64,000 nt of DNA from Zobellia uliginosa (GTDB lineage: Bacteria; Bacteroidota; Bacteroidia; Flavobacteriales; Flavobacteriaceae). A program made the position numbers and the translations under genes. The stretch covers positions 558,001 to 622,000 of the forward strand of contig NZ_JAHKPY010000002.1 of NCBI RefSeq assembly GCF_018860745.1, given 5' to 3'. Each line of letters begins with the position of its first letter. The first letter of the stretch is position 1. The notes beneath the pieces are model-generated. The model did no database searches. It was not told where the DNA came from and was given only the letters and a program-made list of their open reading frames with translations. Below are positions 53,976 to 62,416 of the stretch, in pieces.

Positions 53976-54347
53976 AGATTACTAAATAACTCAAAACTTC
54001 CATGCATTTTATCGGTTAAAAAGATATTAATAGGATTATGTGCTAAAATTGAAAGTTTTGGAAGTGTATTAATAATCACTTTATATTAATATAATTGTTT
54101 TATTCATCTTGTATTGATACAACGCCACAAGTTGTCCGAAATTATATACGACCGTTATGTTAAATTAGATTGTTTGTCTTTCGTCCCAAATATAGGAAGT
54201 TCATAGTTTTTTGAAGAAAAATCGCCCTTTGTTTAACGCATTGTATTTATATTCGTGGAAATTATTATATCAATATTGATAAATTATTCTGGTTTTACAG
54301 CACAAACCTAAGTGGCGTGATTTGAACCTAAATATTAAAAGTAAGAA
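53976..54347. other. 372-base divergent control region of the two locus arms
   Basis: It separates ugd and the xylose-synthase gene, where the two arms diverge. It contains perfect palindromes TATCAATATTGATA (54268-54281) and TTATATTAATATAA (54081-54094) and a TATATTTG-type element on the minus strand (54187-54194). Base composition alone could give AT palindromes by chance, so these are only candidates. No NusG-like antiterminator gene is seen in the window. Confidence 0.4.
54268..54281. promoter_or_regulatory. 14-bp perfect palindrome upstream of the xylose-synthase gene
   Basis: TATCAATATTGATA is self-complementary over its full length and lies 66 bases before the start at 54348. It could be an operator for a dimeric regulator, but an AT-rich palindrome of this size can occur by chance. 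Confidence 0.3.
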
Positions 54348-55334
54348 ATGAAGAAAATACTCATCACCGGAGCAGCAGGTTTCTTAGGGTCTCATTTATG
54401 CGATCGATTTATAAAAGAAGGTTATCATGTTATAGCAATGGATAATCTTATAACCGGAGACTTACGTAATATTGAACATTTATTCAAATTGGAATATTTT
54501 GAATTTTACCATCATGACGTCACTAAATTTGTAAGTGTTCCCGGGAAGTTGGATTACATTTTACATTTTGCATCGCCTGCAAGCCCAATCGATTATCTTA
54601 AAATTCCTATTCAAACCTTAAAAGTAGGTGCACTGGGCACCCATAACCTTTTAGGTCTGGCTAAGGTCAAAAAGGCAAGAATATTAATTGCTTCGACTTC
54701 GGAAATATATGGAGACCCTTTGGTGCATCCTCAGACTGAGGAGTACTACGGTAATGTGAATACTATTGGCCCAAGAGGAGTATATGATGAGGCGAAAAGG
54801 TTTCAAGAGTCAATTACAATGGCCTATCATCGTTTTCATGGTTTGGAAACTAGAATTGTGCGTATTTTCAATACTTATGGACCTAGAATGCGTTTAAACG
54901 ACGGTAGGGTAATACCTGCATTTATAGGACAGGCATTAAGAGGTGAGGATTTGACCGTTTTTGGAGATGGAAGTCAAACACGTTCTTTTTGTTACGTAGA
55001 TGATGAAGTTGAGGGTATATACCGACTGTTGCTTAGTGATTATGCGTTGCCTGTTAATATTGGTAATCCGCATGAGATTACCATTAAGGACTTTGCAGAG
55101 GAAATAGTGAAATTAACGGGAACTGGTCAAAAAGTGATTTACAAACCATTACCACAAGATGATCCAATGCAGAGACAGCCAGATATCTCTAAGGCTAAAG
55201 AAATTTTAGGTTGGGAGCCTAAGGTTTCAAGGGCGGAGGGTATGAAAAAGACCTATGAATATTTTAAGTCTTTACCGGAAGATGAATTATATAAAAAGGA
55301 ACATAAGGATTTTAAGGATTATAATAGGATTTAA
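54348..55334 (+). CDS. UDP-glucuronate decarboxylase (UDP-xylose synthase)
   Basis: The product is a 328-residue SDR enzyme that decarboxylates UDP-GlcA to UDP-xylose. It has [17 protein letters not shown] at the N-terminus, [30 protein letters not shown], the catalytic YDEAK in [14 protein letters not shown], and [17 protein letters not shown], all signature segments of the UXS clade. The length is normal and there is no extra membrane anchor. It uses the product of the divergent ugd gene. Xylose, or a sugar derived from UDP-xylose, is therefore predicted in the polymer. Confidence 0.93.
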   Translation: MKKILITGAAGFLGSHLCDRFIKEGYHVIAMDNLITGDLRNIEHLFKLEYFEFYHHDVTKFVSVPGKLDYILHFASPASPIDYLKIPIQTLKVGALGTHNLLGLAKVKKARILIASTSEIYGDPLVHPQTEEYYGNVNTIGPRGVYDEAKRFQESITMAYHRFHGLETRIVRIFNTYGPRMRLNDGRVIPAFIGQALRGEDLTVFGDGSQTRSFCYVDDEVEGIYRLLLSDYALPVNIGNPHEITIKDFAEEIVKLTGTGQKVIYKPLPQDDPMQRQPDISKAKEILGWEPKVSRAEGMKKTYEYFKSLPEDELYKKEHKDFKDYNRI

Positions 55335-55730
55335 ATAAGTAATTTAGATATTCATAAATATAAAAGGAGCGGTCATTAAAATTGGTTTGCTTCTTTTTTG
55401 TAAGTATTTGATTTTTAGTTTGCAGCGTTGTGCGTTGCTTGGATAGTTTAAGTAGTTTAGTTGGTTGGCTTATCAATATCACGTCTATTAGTAGGTTTGA
55501 AACGTAACTATGTAGGAATAACTAGACTAAGAGTTAAGGCTTTTAGTGCGATTAGCCGAATTTTTAAGGCGTACAACAAGATAAATTAGAGATTTTAGAG
55601 TTAAGGTTTAGTTTTGTATTTGATAATTTAAAAGAACTTTTAGTGATTTTTAGATTATATTTATATGTTTGGCCAAGGTTTGAGATAATCTAGGCACCCC
55701 CAAATAAAGTGAACTATAAACCAATTTCAA
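55335..55730. other. 396-base intergenic region before the aminotransferase
   Basis: No ORF or recognisable gene remnant was found. A TANNTTTG-like element (TATGTTTG, 55664-55671) lies 60 bases before the TTG start. The repeated phrase AGAGTTAAGG occurs twice around 55530-55610, without clear meaning. Confidence 0.4.
55664..55671 (+). promoter_or_regulatory. Putative -7 element for the aminotransferase operon
   Basis: TATGTTTG matches TANNTTTG, with no TTTG at the usual -33 position. Together with the long gap it suggests a separate promoter for the 55731-62056 genes. Confidence 0.3.
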
Positions 55731-56861
55731 TTGAAAACTATTACTAAAGAAAAGATATGGCTGTCTTCACCACACATGGGCGGGGGCGAACAAAAATATG
55801 TTCAAGAGGCCTTTGATACCAATTGGGTAGCCCCTTTGGGTCCTAATGTAGACAACTTCGAAAAATCTATTGTTGAGTTTTTAGGTGGTAACACCAACGT
55901 GGCAGCGCTTAGCTCAGGTACTGCGGCTATTCACTTAGCATTGGAAATATTAGGCGTCACAAGTGGCGATGAAGTAATTTGTCAAAGTTTTACTTTTTCC
56001 GCTTCAGCTAATCCCATTATGTATCTTGGCGCTACGCCAATATTCGTAGATAGTGAAAAAGACACCTGGAATATCTCTCCAAAATTACTTATAGAAGCCA
56101 TAGAGGCGCGAATAGCACTTGGCAAGAAGCCTAAGGCCATTGTTGCAGTTCACTTATATGGTATGCCTTATAAAGCAGATGAAATAACGCGAATTTCCGA
56201 AAAGTACGGCATTCCTGTGGTGGAAGATAGTGCGGAAGCATTGGGAAGCTACTACAAAGATAAAAAATGTGGTACTCTTGGTGCCATAGGAATCTTGTCT
56301 TTTAACGGAAATAAAATTATAACTACATCTGGTGGCGGAGCTTTGGTTGTTAAAGATGAGGCCATAAAGAAAAAAGCAGTATTCTTAGCTACACAAGCTA
56401 GAGATGATGCGCCTCATTATCAGCATTCTTCAGTTGGTTATAATTACAGAATGAGTAATATTCTTGCGGGTATTGGTCGTGGTCAAATGGAAGTATTGCA
56501 ATCTAGAGTTGACCAAAGAAGATTTAATTATACTTTTTATAAAAAGCACCTAGCGCATCTTTCTGAAGTAGAATTTTTGGATGAGCCTAGCGGTTACTCA
56601 AGTAATAGATGGTTGACTTGTATTTTAACTCCTTCTTTTGAAATAAGGGAAGAAATCAGGTTGGCCTTATTAGAAGAAAATATAGAATCAAGACCTTTGT
56701 GGAAGCCTATGCATTTACAACCGGTTTTTATTGAATACCCAAATTATAGTGATGGTACATCTGAAGACCTTTTTAATAGAGGCCTTTGTTTACCAAGTGG
56801 CTCTAACCTTTTAGAGAGCGATCTTAAAAGAATCGTAGAGCTTATACTAACCAAAATTTAA
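55731..56861 (+). CDS. DegT/DnrJ/EryC1/StrS sugar aminotransferase, PglE-like
   Basis: The product is a 376-residue PLP-dependent sugar aminotransferase. The N-terminal IWLSSPHMGGGEQKYVQEAF and NWVAPLGPNVDNFE, SSGTAAIHLAL, the aspartate segment VVEDSAEALGS, and the Schiff-base Lys in SFNGNKIITTSGGGA place it near PglE/LegC-type enzymes that aminate UDP-4-keto-6-deoxy-HexNAc. The start is TTG; no in-frame ATG lies before the conserved N-terminus. It is 4 bases upstream of the dehydratase gene that would make its substrate. Confidence 0.9.
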   Translation: MKTITKEKIWLSSPHMGGGEQKYVQEAFDTNWVAPLGPNVDNFEKSIVEFLGGNTNVAALSSGTAAIHLALEILGVTSGDEVICQSFTFSASANPIMYLGATPIFVDSEKDTWNISPKLLIEAIEARIALGKKPKAIVAVHLYGMPYKADEITRISEKYGIPVVEDSAEALGSYYKDKKCGTLGAIGILSFNGNKIITTSGGGALVVKDEAIKKKAVFLATQARDDAPHYQHSSVGYNYRMSNILAGIGRGQMEVLQSRVDQRRFNYTFYKKHLAHLSEVEFLDEPSGYSSNRWLTCILTPSFEIREEIRLALLEENIESRPLWKPMHLQPVFIEYPNYSDGTSEDLFNRGLCLPSGSNLLESDLKRIVELILTKI

Positions 56862-56865
56862 TCTG

Positions 56866-58797
56866 ATGATAAAAAACTATGTAGTAAATAATGCCCATAA
56901 GTACGCATCTAAATGGCTTGTTTTGAGTATTGATGTCGTAATGATAGCTATCTCTTTTGTACTATCATACATCATACGATTCAACCTTACATTAGATTTT
57001 GATATAGACAAGCTTTTTGTTCAATTACCTATCATATCCTTAATTGCCTTGGCATCCTTTGTGTTTACGGGTTCTTACAAGGGTGTGGTTCGTCATACAG
57101 GTGTAAGGGACGTTTATAACATTTTCAATGCTATCTGCTTATCCAGTATACTATTGATTTCAATGGTGTTATTTAATCGTGAACTAGGTGTTTTTGAAAA
57201 CTTTACAGTTCCTTTAGGTATCATTATCATTCACAGTTTGTTAAGTTTTGTAGCCCTAACGGCTTCTCGATATGTATTTAAATCACTTTACAGCAATTTT
57301 ATGGCTCGTGATTTTAAGGTAAATAAGAACGTTTTAATATTTGGAGCAGGTGAGTCGGGAATATTAACTCAAAGCGCCCTTGTTAATCATACGAAAAGTA
57401 GGGTTAGGGTTGTAGGTTATATAGACGAGGATGACAAGAAAATAGGAAAACAAATTAATGGCGTTAAAGTATTTCATAAAGATGTACTTAACAAAGATTT
57501 TATACTTAAAAATAGTATTTCAGAAGTCATTTTTTCAATTCAAAATATCGACCCTAAAGGTCTTAAGGATTTGGTTGAGGGTCTTGTAGATTTTCCAGTA
57601 CAGGTCAAAATTGTGCCTCCAGTTGAAAAATGGATCAATGGAGAATTAAAAGTGTCCCAAATTAAACAAGTTCAAATTGAAGATCTTTTAGATAGAGCTC
57701 CAATCAATATTAAAAACTCTAAAATATCCGAAGAAGTTAAGAATAAGGTCGTTTTAGTTACCGGTGGCGCTGGATCAATAGGGAGTGAAATTGTACGTCA
57801 GGTATGTACATACGATTATAAATCACTGATTATTATTGATCAATCGGAATCTGCACTTTATGACTTGCAACAGGAACTAAAGCAAAATGGATTTCATAAT
57901 TTTATGCCTATTGTTGGTGATGTTAGGGATAAGAATCGTCTTAACAATCTTTTCCAAGAGTATAAGCCAGACATTGTATTCCATGCTGCAGCATATAAGC
58001 ATGTTCCATTAATGGAATATAACGCATATGAAGCTATTAAAATAAATGTAGCGGGTACGAAAGTAGTTGCTGATTTATCGATAAGTCATAATGTTGACAA
58101 ATTCATCTTTATATCCACGGATAAGGCCGTGAACCCAACAAATGTTATGGGTGCCACGAAACGAATTGCTGAGATGTATATTAGTTGTATGCAACAAAAA
58201 GGAAAAACGAAATTCATTACAACCCGATTTGGAAATGTTTTAGGATCAAATGGTTCAGTAATACCACTTTTCAAAAAACAAATAGATAAAGGAGGTCCGC
58301 TAACTGTGACACATGAGAATGTTACTCGGTTTTTTATGACCATACCAGAAGCTTCTCAATTGGTATTGGAAGCAGGAGCAATGGGTGATGGTGGTGAAAT
58401 ATTCATATTTGATATGGGCGAGTCTGTTAAGATATTTGACTTAGCCAAAAACATGATAAAGCTTTCTGGACTTAAATATCCGGAGGATATAGACATTAAG
58501 ATTACCGGTTTGCGCCCAGGTGAAAAATTATACGAAGAATTATTGGCAAATGGTGAAAATACTTTGCCTACCTATCATAAGAAAATCATGATCGGTAAAA
58601 CAAGGTCACTTGATTATATTTCTGTCCGATCTAGAATTGATGAACTATGTGTTTCCAACATGTTTTTCAATGAAAGTACGGTAAGTTTGATGAAAGAGAT
58701 TGTTCCTGAGTTTATTTCCAATAATTCAGAACTCTGCTCGTTGGATAAGAAGAAAGAAGTTGTGACTAAGAATCATCCACTTAAAAAAGTCTTATAA
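56866..58797 (+). CDS. UDP-HexNAc 4,6-dehydratase, WbpM/PglF-like membrane protein
   Basis: The product is a 643-residue inner-membrane enzyme. Four transmembrane helices fill residues 15-140. A first Rossmann-like domain (LIFGAGESGI near 158) follows, then the SDR dehydratase domain (from about 290) with VTGGAGSIGSEIVRQV. The catalytic region reads STDKAVNPTNVMGATKR, where Met replaces the usual YxxxK tyrosine, as known for WbpM and PglF. It converts UDP-GlcNAc to the 4-keto-6-deoxy sugar for the aminotransferase next to it. A PglD-type N-acetyltransferase, the usual third enzyme, is not found in the window. Confidence 0.92.
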   Translation: MIKNYVVNNAHKYASKWLVLSIDVVMIAISFVLSYIIRFNLTLDFDIDKLFVQLPIISLIALASFVFTGSYKGVVRHTGVRDVYNIFNAICLSSILLISMVLFNRELGVFENFTVPLGIIIIHSLLSFVALTASRYVFKSLYSNFMARDFKVNKNVLIFGAGESGILTQSALVNHTKSRVRVVGYIDEDDKKIGKQINGVKVFHKDVLNKDFILKNSISEVIFSIQNIDPKGLKDLVEGLVDFPVQVKIVPPVEKWINGELKVSQIKQVQIEDLLDRAPINIKNSKISEEVKNKVVLVTGGAGSIGSEIVRQVCTYDYKSLIIIDQSESALYDLQQELKQNGFHNFMPIVGDVRDKNRLNNLFQEYKPDIVFHAAAYKHVPLMEYNAYEAIKINVAGTKVVADLSISHNVDKFIFISTDKAVNPTNVMGATKRIAEMYISCMQQKGKTKFITTRFGNVLGSNGSVIPLFKKQIDKGGPLTVTHENVTRFFMTIPEASQLVLEAGAMGDGGEIFIFDMGESVKIFDLAKNMIKLSGLKYPEDIDIKITGLRPGEKLYEELLANGENTLPTYHKKIMIGKTRSLDYISVRSRIDELCVSNMFFNESTVSLMKEIVPEFISNNSELCSLDKKKEVVTKNHPLKKVL

Positions 58798-58819
58798 CTT
58801 TTTAATTCGTTATTATTGC

Positions 58820-59641
58820 ATGAAAATTATATACGCTATGTCCAAAAAAAGTATGATATCAACCGATATATTTAAATCATTTAAAAATGCTTTACCCATT
58901 TTAATTATATCCCTTGTTTTGCTATCTTCCTGTGCTTCAAGAAAGGAAGTTGTGTATTTTCAGAATACAGGAGATTTTGAAACTTTGGTAGATAAAAATA
59001 GTTTCACCCCAAAATTTAAGGTTGATGATTTAATTAGTATTTACGTTTCAACTTTGGATAGTGAAGCCAGTGCACCTTTTAATTTATTGCGAGGCGCATC
59101 TGAGGGAGGTATTCGAGCAGAACAGGTAGATTATTTAATTGATAAAGATGGTGAAATTGATTTTCCAGTCATAGGAAAGGTTAAAATAGCTGGACTTTCA
59201 GGGGAAGAGGTTCGTGTTTTATTACGAAATAAACTTTCTGATTATTTGAAAGACCCTATAATTAATATAAGATTACGTAATTTCAGTGTCTCTGTTTTAG
59301 GAGAGGTTAATAGACCGGGAACATATCCTGTAGATGGTGAGCGTATAACTATTTTAGAAGCTTTAGGTCTTGCAAGTGATATGACCATTAAGGGTAGGCG
59401 TGAAAATGTTATGGTAATTAGAGATTTTGACGGGACAAAAGTTTATACTCGAATCGATTTAACTAAAAAAGAGGCATTGAGTTCGCCTGTATATTATTTG
59501 ACGCAAAATGATGTGGTGTATGTAGAGCCAAATAATTCGGCAATTAAATCCTCAACACTTGATGCCAGGATGGGAATTGCTGTTTCTATAGCTTCATTAT
59601 TAATTACTTCAACAGTGCTTTTAATTACTAGAACTAACTAA
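58820..59641 (+). CDS. Wza-like polysaccharide export lipoprotein
   Basis: The product is a 273-residue outer-membrane polysaccharide-export protein. The signal ends in a lipobox (SLVLLSSCASRK, Cys near residue 38). A Poly_export domain (FKVDDLISIYVST to IINIRLRNF) and an SLBB domain (VSVLGEVNRPGTYPVDGER) follow. The last 25 residues form a hydrophobic C-terminal helix (GIAVSIASLLITSTVLLI), which in this phylum replaces the Wza barrel. A start at Met7 (58838) is also possible. It is 30 bases ahead of the Wzc-like gene, and both act at the export end of the pathway. Confidence 0.92.
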   Translation: MKIIYAMSKKSMISTDIFKSFKNALPILIISLVLLSSCASRKEVVYFQNTGDFETLVDKNSFTPKFKVDDLISIYVSTLDSEASAPFNLLRGASEGGIRAEQVDYLIDKDGEIDFPVIGKVKIAGLSGEEVRVLLRNKLSDYLKDPIINIRLRNFSVSVLGEVNRPGTYPVDGERITILEALGLASDMTIKGRRENVMVIRDFDGTKVYTRIDLTKKEALSSPVYYLTQNDVVYVEPNNSAIKSSTLDARMGIAVSIASLLITSTVLLITRTN

Positions 59642-59671
59642 AGTCTACAGTTACTCTATTAAATACATAAA

Positions 59672-62056
59672 ATGAGCGTAAATACTCAAAAATCCATGTC
59701 GGACAACTCGTTTGACTTAAAGGAGATTCTTAATACCTATACGGCACATTTAAAATGGTTTATATTGTCAGTCGCAATAGCATTGGTTATGGCTTTTGTC
59801 TACATACGATATGCTACCCCTCAATATGCTGTTCAAACGCAAATTCAAATTTTAGAAGATAAAACTTCTGGGTCAGAACTGGATGTTTTTCAAGATTTGA
59901 GTCTGTTAGGAGGAGGTAAAAATAAAATAGAAGACGAATTACAACTTATAAGTTCTCGTTCCAACTTAATACGTGTAGTTAAGGAATTAAATTTAAATAC
60001 TAAAATATTAGTACAGGGAAATATAAAGGAAACAGAACTATATAAAACTCCTCCGGTAAATTTAAGTTTTATTGCAGCCGATTCTGTTCTGAATAGGGCT
60101 AACTTGGAATTTTTTATAACGATTAGCTCATCAACAACTTTTGGTTATACAGAGGAGGAAGATAAGCCGGTAAAAATTTTTGCTTTTGGAAAGAACATCT
60201 CAACATCTATTGGAGACATTGTTATTACTCCTAATGTAGGCGTGTTCGAAAGTTTCAAGGACAAAAAACTAAGGGTTTCTATTTTGCCAATAGAGGATGT
60301 TGCACAGGGTTATCGTAAACGTATCTTAATTTCCAATCCTGGAGATTTCAGTAATATTGTTAATTTAACCTTAGAAGATCCAATTAGGGAAAAAGCGTCC
60401 AATATTCTTGACGCATTGGTCAGAATTTATAATGAAAATGCTATAGAGGATAAGCAAATTATTGCGGATCGTACGTCTAACTTTATAGATGAGCGAATTG
60501 CAAATATTTCTTCTGATTTATCAAGTGTTGATCAGTCTGCACAGGATTTTAAAACTGAAAAAGGTGTGACGGATATTGCAGCTGAAGCTAATGTAAATCT
60601 AAATGTTGGGGTCGCCAATCAACAAGAACTGGCTAATGCTCGTAATCAATTGAACATGGCGGCATCTATGCAGGATTTGGTTCAGCAGCAGAATAGCTAT
60701 GAAGTTCTGCCAACTAATATAGGACTTTCCGATCCTACCATAGCAAGTACTACAGATCGTTACAATCAATTAGTTTTGGAACGGAAAAGACTACTGAAAA
60801 GTTCTAATGAGAAAAACCCGGTGATTGTAAACCTTGATCAGCAGATAGCGGGTTTAAAGAGTAGTATGCAGTCTAGTTTGAGTAGTACGGTAAACAATTT
60901 AGGCCTTACTGTAAATTCTTTAAGCGGGCAACAGGCTCGATTTAATAGAAAGATTTATTCTTCTCCGGCTAATGAGCGAGCTTTAAGGGACATTACCAGG
61001 CAGCAACAAACTACAGAATCTTTGTATTTGTATCTTTTACAAAAACGTGAAGAAGCACAAATTTCAGCAGCTTCTAGTTCACCTAAATCCAAAATTGTAG
61101 ACCAAGCCTACAGTGTCAGCAAGTTACCAGTTTCCCCTAAAAAGTCTATAATCTATTTAGCATCTTTTATCTTAGGTTTGTTAGTTCCTTTTAGTATTAT
61201 TTATGCTAAAGATTTATTGGATAACAAAGTGCATAATATGCACACCTTAGATAAGTTGGTTAAAAATGTACCTATTTTAGGGGAATTGCCTAGATTAACC
61301 AAAAAGGATGAAAAGTTTGTAGTTAAGGAAGATAGGTCTGTACTAGCAGAGTCTTTACGAATTATACGTACCAATTTAGATTATTTGATAAAATCAAAGC
61401 GCAATAAGGTAGGTAAAAGTAATATAGTTTTTGTAACCTCCAGTGTTCCTGGTGAGGGTAAAACTTTTCTTTCCACAAATTTGTCAATGATATTAGCTAG
61501 TACAAATAAGAAGGTTCTCTTACTTGGGGCAGACATAAGAAACCCCAAGTTGTACACATTCTTCTCAAGTGGAGGAGTTGATAAAATGCAAAAGCCAACC
61601 CGAAATAAGGATGCGGGACTTACAGAGTATTTGTATGACAACACTATAGAGATTAGAGATATAGTTAATCCAATGTTAGTGCATAGAAATACGGTAGACG
61701 TTATATATTCTGGTAGAATACCACCCAATCCGGCAGAACTATTAATGAGTGATAGAATAAAAGAATTATTTACCCAAGTTTCTGAAACATACGATTATGT
61801 CATTGTGGATACAGCTCCATTAATGGTGGTTACAGATACCCTTCTTATTAGTGAGTATGCAGATCATTTGTTGTATGTGACAAGGGCAGGAGTCACAGAA
61901 ACAACTGCTGTAGAGTATCCGATAAAACTTCAGGAGGAAGGAAAGATAAAAGGGCTATCGTTTGTAGTGAATGATGTAGATTCTTCTAATTTGGGTTATG
62001 GTGGTAAATATGGCTACGGCTATGGTAAAACCCAGAAAAAGTGGTGGAAGTTTTAA
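59672..62056 (+). CDS. Wzc-like co-polymerase/tyrosine autokinase
   Basis: The product is a 794-residue inner-membrane protein. A Wzz domain with a TM helix near residue 30 leads into a long periplasmic coiled region (about 250-460), and a second TM lies near 500. The cytosolic BY-kinase has Walker A SSVPGEGKT (591-598), A' motif LLLGADIRNPK near 620 and Walker B VIVDTAPLMVV near 710. The C-terminus has a Tyr cluster (GYGGKYGYGYGK) for autophosphorylation. The A' motif has Gly where E. coli Wzc has Asp (GAD for DAD), a form also seen in other Bacteroidetes. It sets chain length with the Wza-like protein. Confidence 0.93.
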   Translation: MSVNTQKSMSDNSFDLKEILNTYTAHLKWFILSVAIALVMAFVYIRYATPQYAVQTQIQILEDKTSGSELDVFQDLSLLGGGKNKIEDELQLISSRSNLIRVVKELNLNTKILVQGNIKETELYKTPPVNLSFIAADSVLNRANLEFFITISSSTTFGYTEEEDKPVKIFAFGKNISTSIGDIVITPNVGVFESFKDKKLRVSILPIEDVAQGYRKRILISNPGDFSNIVNLTLEDPIREKASNILDALVRIYNENAIEDKQIIADRTSNFIDERIANISSDLSSVDQSAQDFKTEKGVTDIAAEANVNLNVGVANQQELANARNQLNMAASMQDLVQQQNSYEVLPTNIGLSDPTIASTTDRYNQLVLERKRLLKSSNEKNPVIVNLDQQIAGLKSSMQSSLSSTVNNLGLTVNSLSGQQARFNRKIYSSPANERALRDITRQQQTTESLYLYLLQKREEAQISAASSSPKSKIVDQAYSVSKLPVSPKKSIIYLASFILGLLVPFSIIYAKDLLDNKVHNMHTLDKLVKNVPILGELPRLTKKDEKFVVKEDRSVLAESLRIIRTNLDYLIKSKRNKVGKSNIVFVTSSVPGEGKTFLSTNLSMILASTNKKVLLLGADIRNPKLYTFFSSGGVDKMQKPTRNKDAGLTEYLYDNTIEIRDIVNPMLVHRNTVDVIYSGRIPPNPAELLMSDRIKELFTQVSETYDYVIVDTAPLMVVTDTLLISEYADHLLYVTRAGVTETTAVEYPIKLQEEGKIKGLSFVVNDVDSSNLGYGGKYGYGYGKTQKKWWKF

Positions 62057-62078
62057 AATATTTTTAATTCATAATTTT

Positions 62079-62115
62079 AGTAAAGCCCTGAAGAAATTCA
62101 GGGCTTTACTTTTTG
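62079..62115 (+). terminator. Strong rho-independent terminator at the end of the polysaccharide locus
   Basis: A perfect 14-bp stem (AGTAAAGCCCTGAA, 62079-62092, with TTCAGGGCTTTACT, 62097-62110) is closed by a GAAA tetraloop and followed by five T. It lies 22 bases after the Wzc-like stop. Confidence 0.92.
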
Positions 62116-62357
62116 TCAGAAGAACAAAAGCTCTCTTGGTAATTAGAGTTTATCAGTATTTTAGTCATATATTCATTGCAATCTTCCCCCAAAATGTCAA
62201 GTTTCTATAAACACCCTTCTATTGTTTAAGAATAGGACTACGGAACTAAAAGAAATTTCTTGACTAACTAGAGGCATAGCCTATGGTGAGTTATCGGTAT
62301 TCAATCCTATTTTAACGAAAAGAGGTAGGGTTTTAAGGTCTTAAACTGTTATTAGAT

Positions 62358-62365
62358 TATATTTG
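62358..62365 (+). promoter_or_regulatory. Putative -7 element for the sugar dehydrogenase
   Basis: TATATTTG matches TANNTTTG, 51 bases before the ATG at 62417. No TTTG stands at the expected -33 spacing. Confidence 0.3.
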
Positions 62366-62416
62366 TTAATTGTTTGAATAGCACATTTTTACAAGAAAAG
62401 CCAAATACTATTTAGT

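Larger units (their letters stand above)
62057..62416. other. 360-base intergenic region after the locus
   Basis: It contains the strong terminator at 62079-62115 and, near its end, a TANNTTTG-like element for the sugar dehydrogenase gene. Nothing else is recognisable. It marks the right border of the polysaccharide locus. Confidence 0.5.

Noticed and set aside
54081-54094. Perfect palindrome TTATATTAATATAA as an operator
   Set aside because: It consists only of A and T in an AT-rich gap, so chance is a fair explanation; it is listed only in the description of the region.
55335-55730. Possible gene remnant or small RNA between the xylose-synthase and aminotransferase genes
   Set aside because: No frame shows recognisable protein segments and no stable hairpin with a T tract was found; the AGAGTTAAGG repeat alone is not enough.
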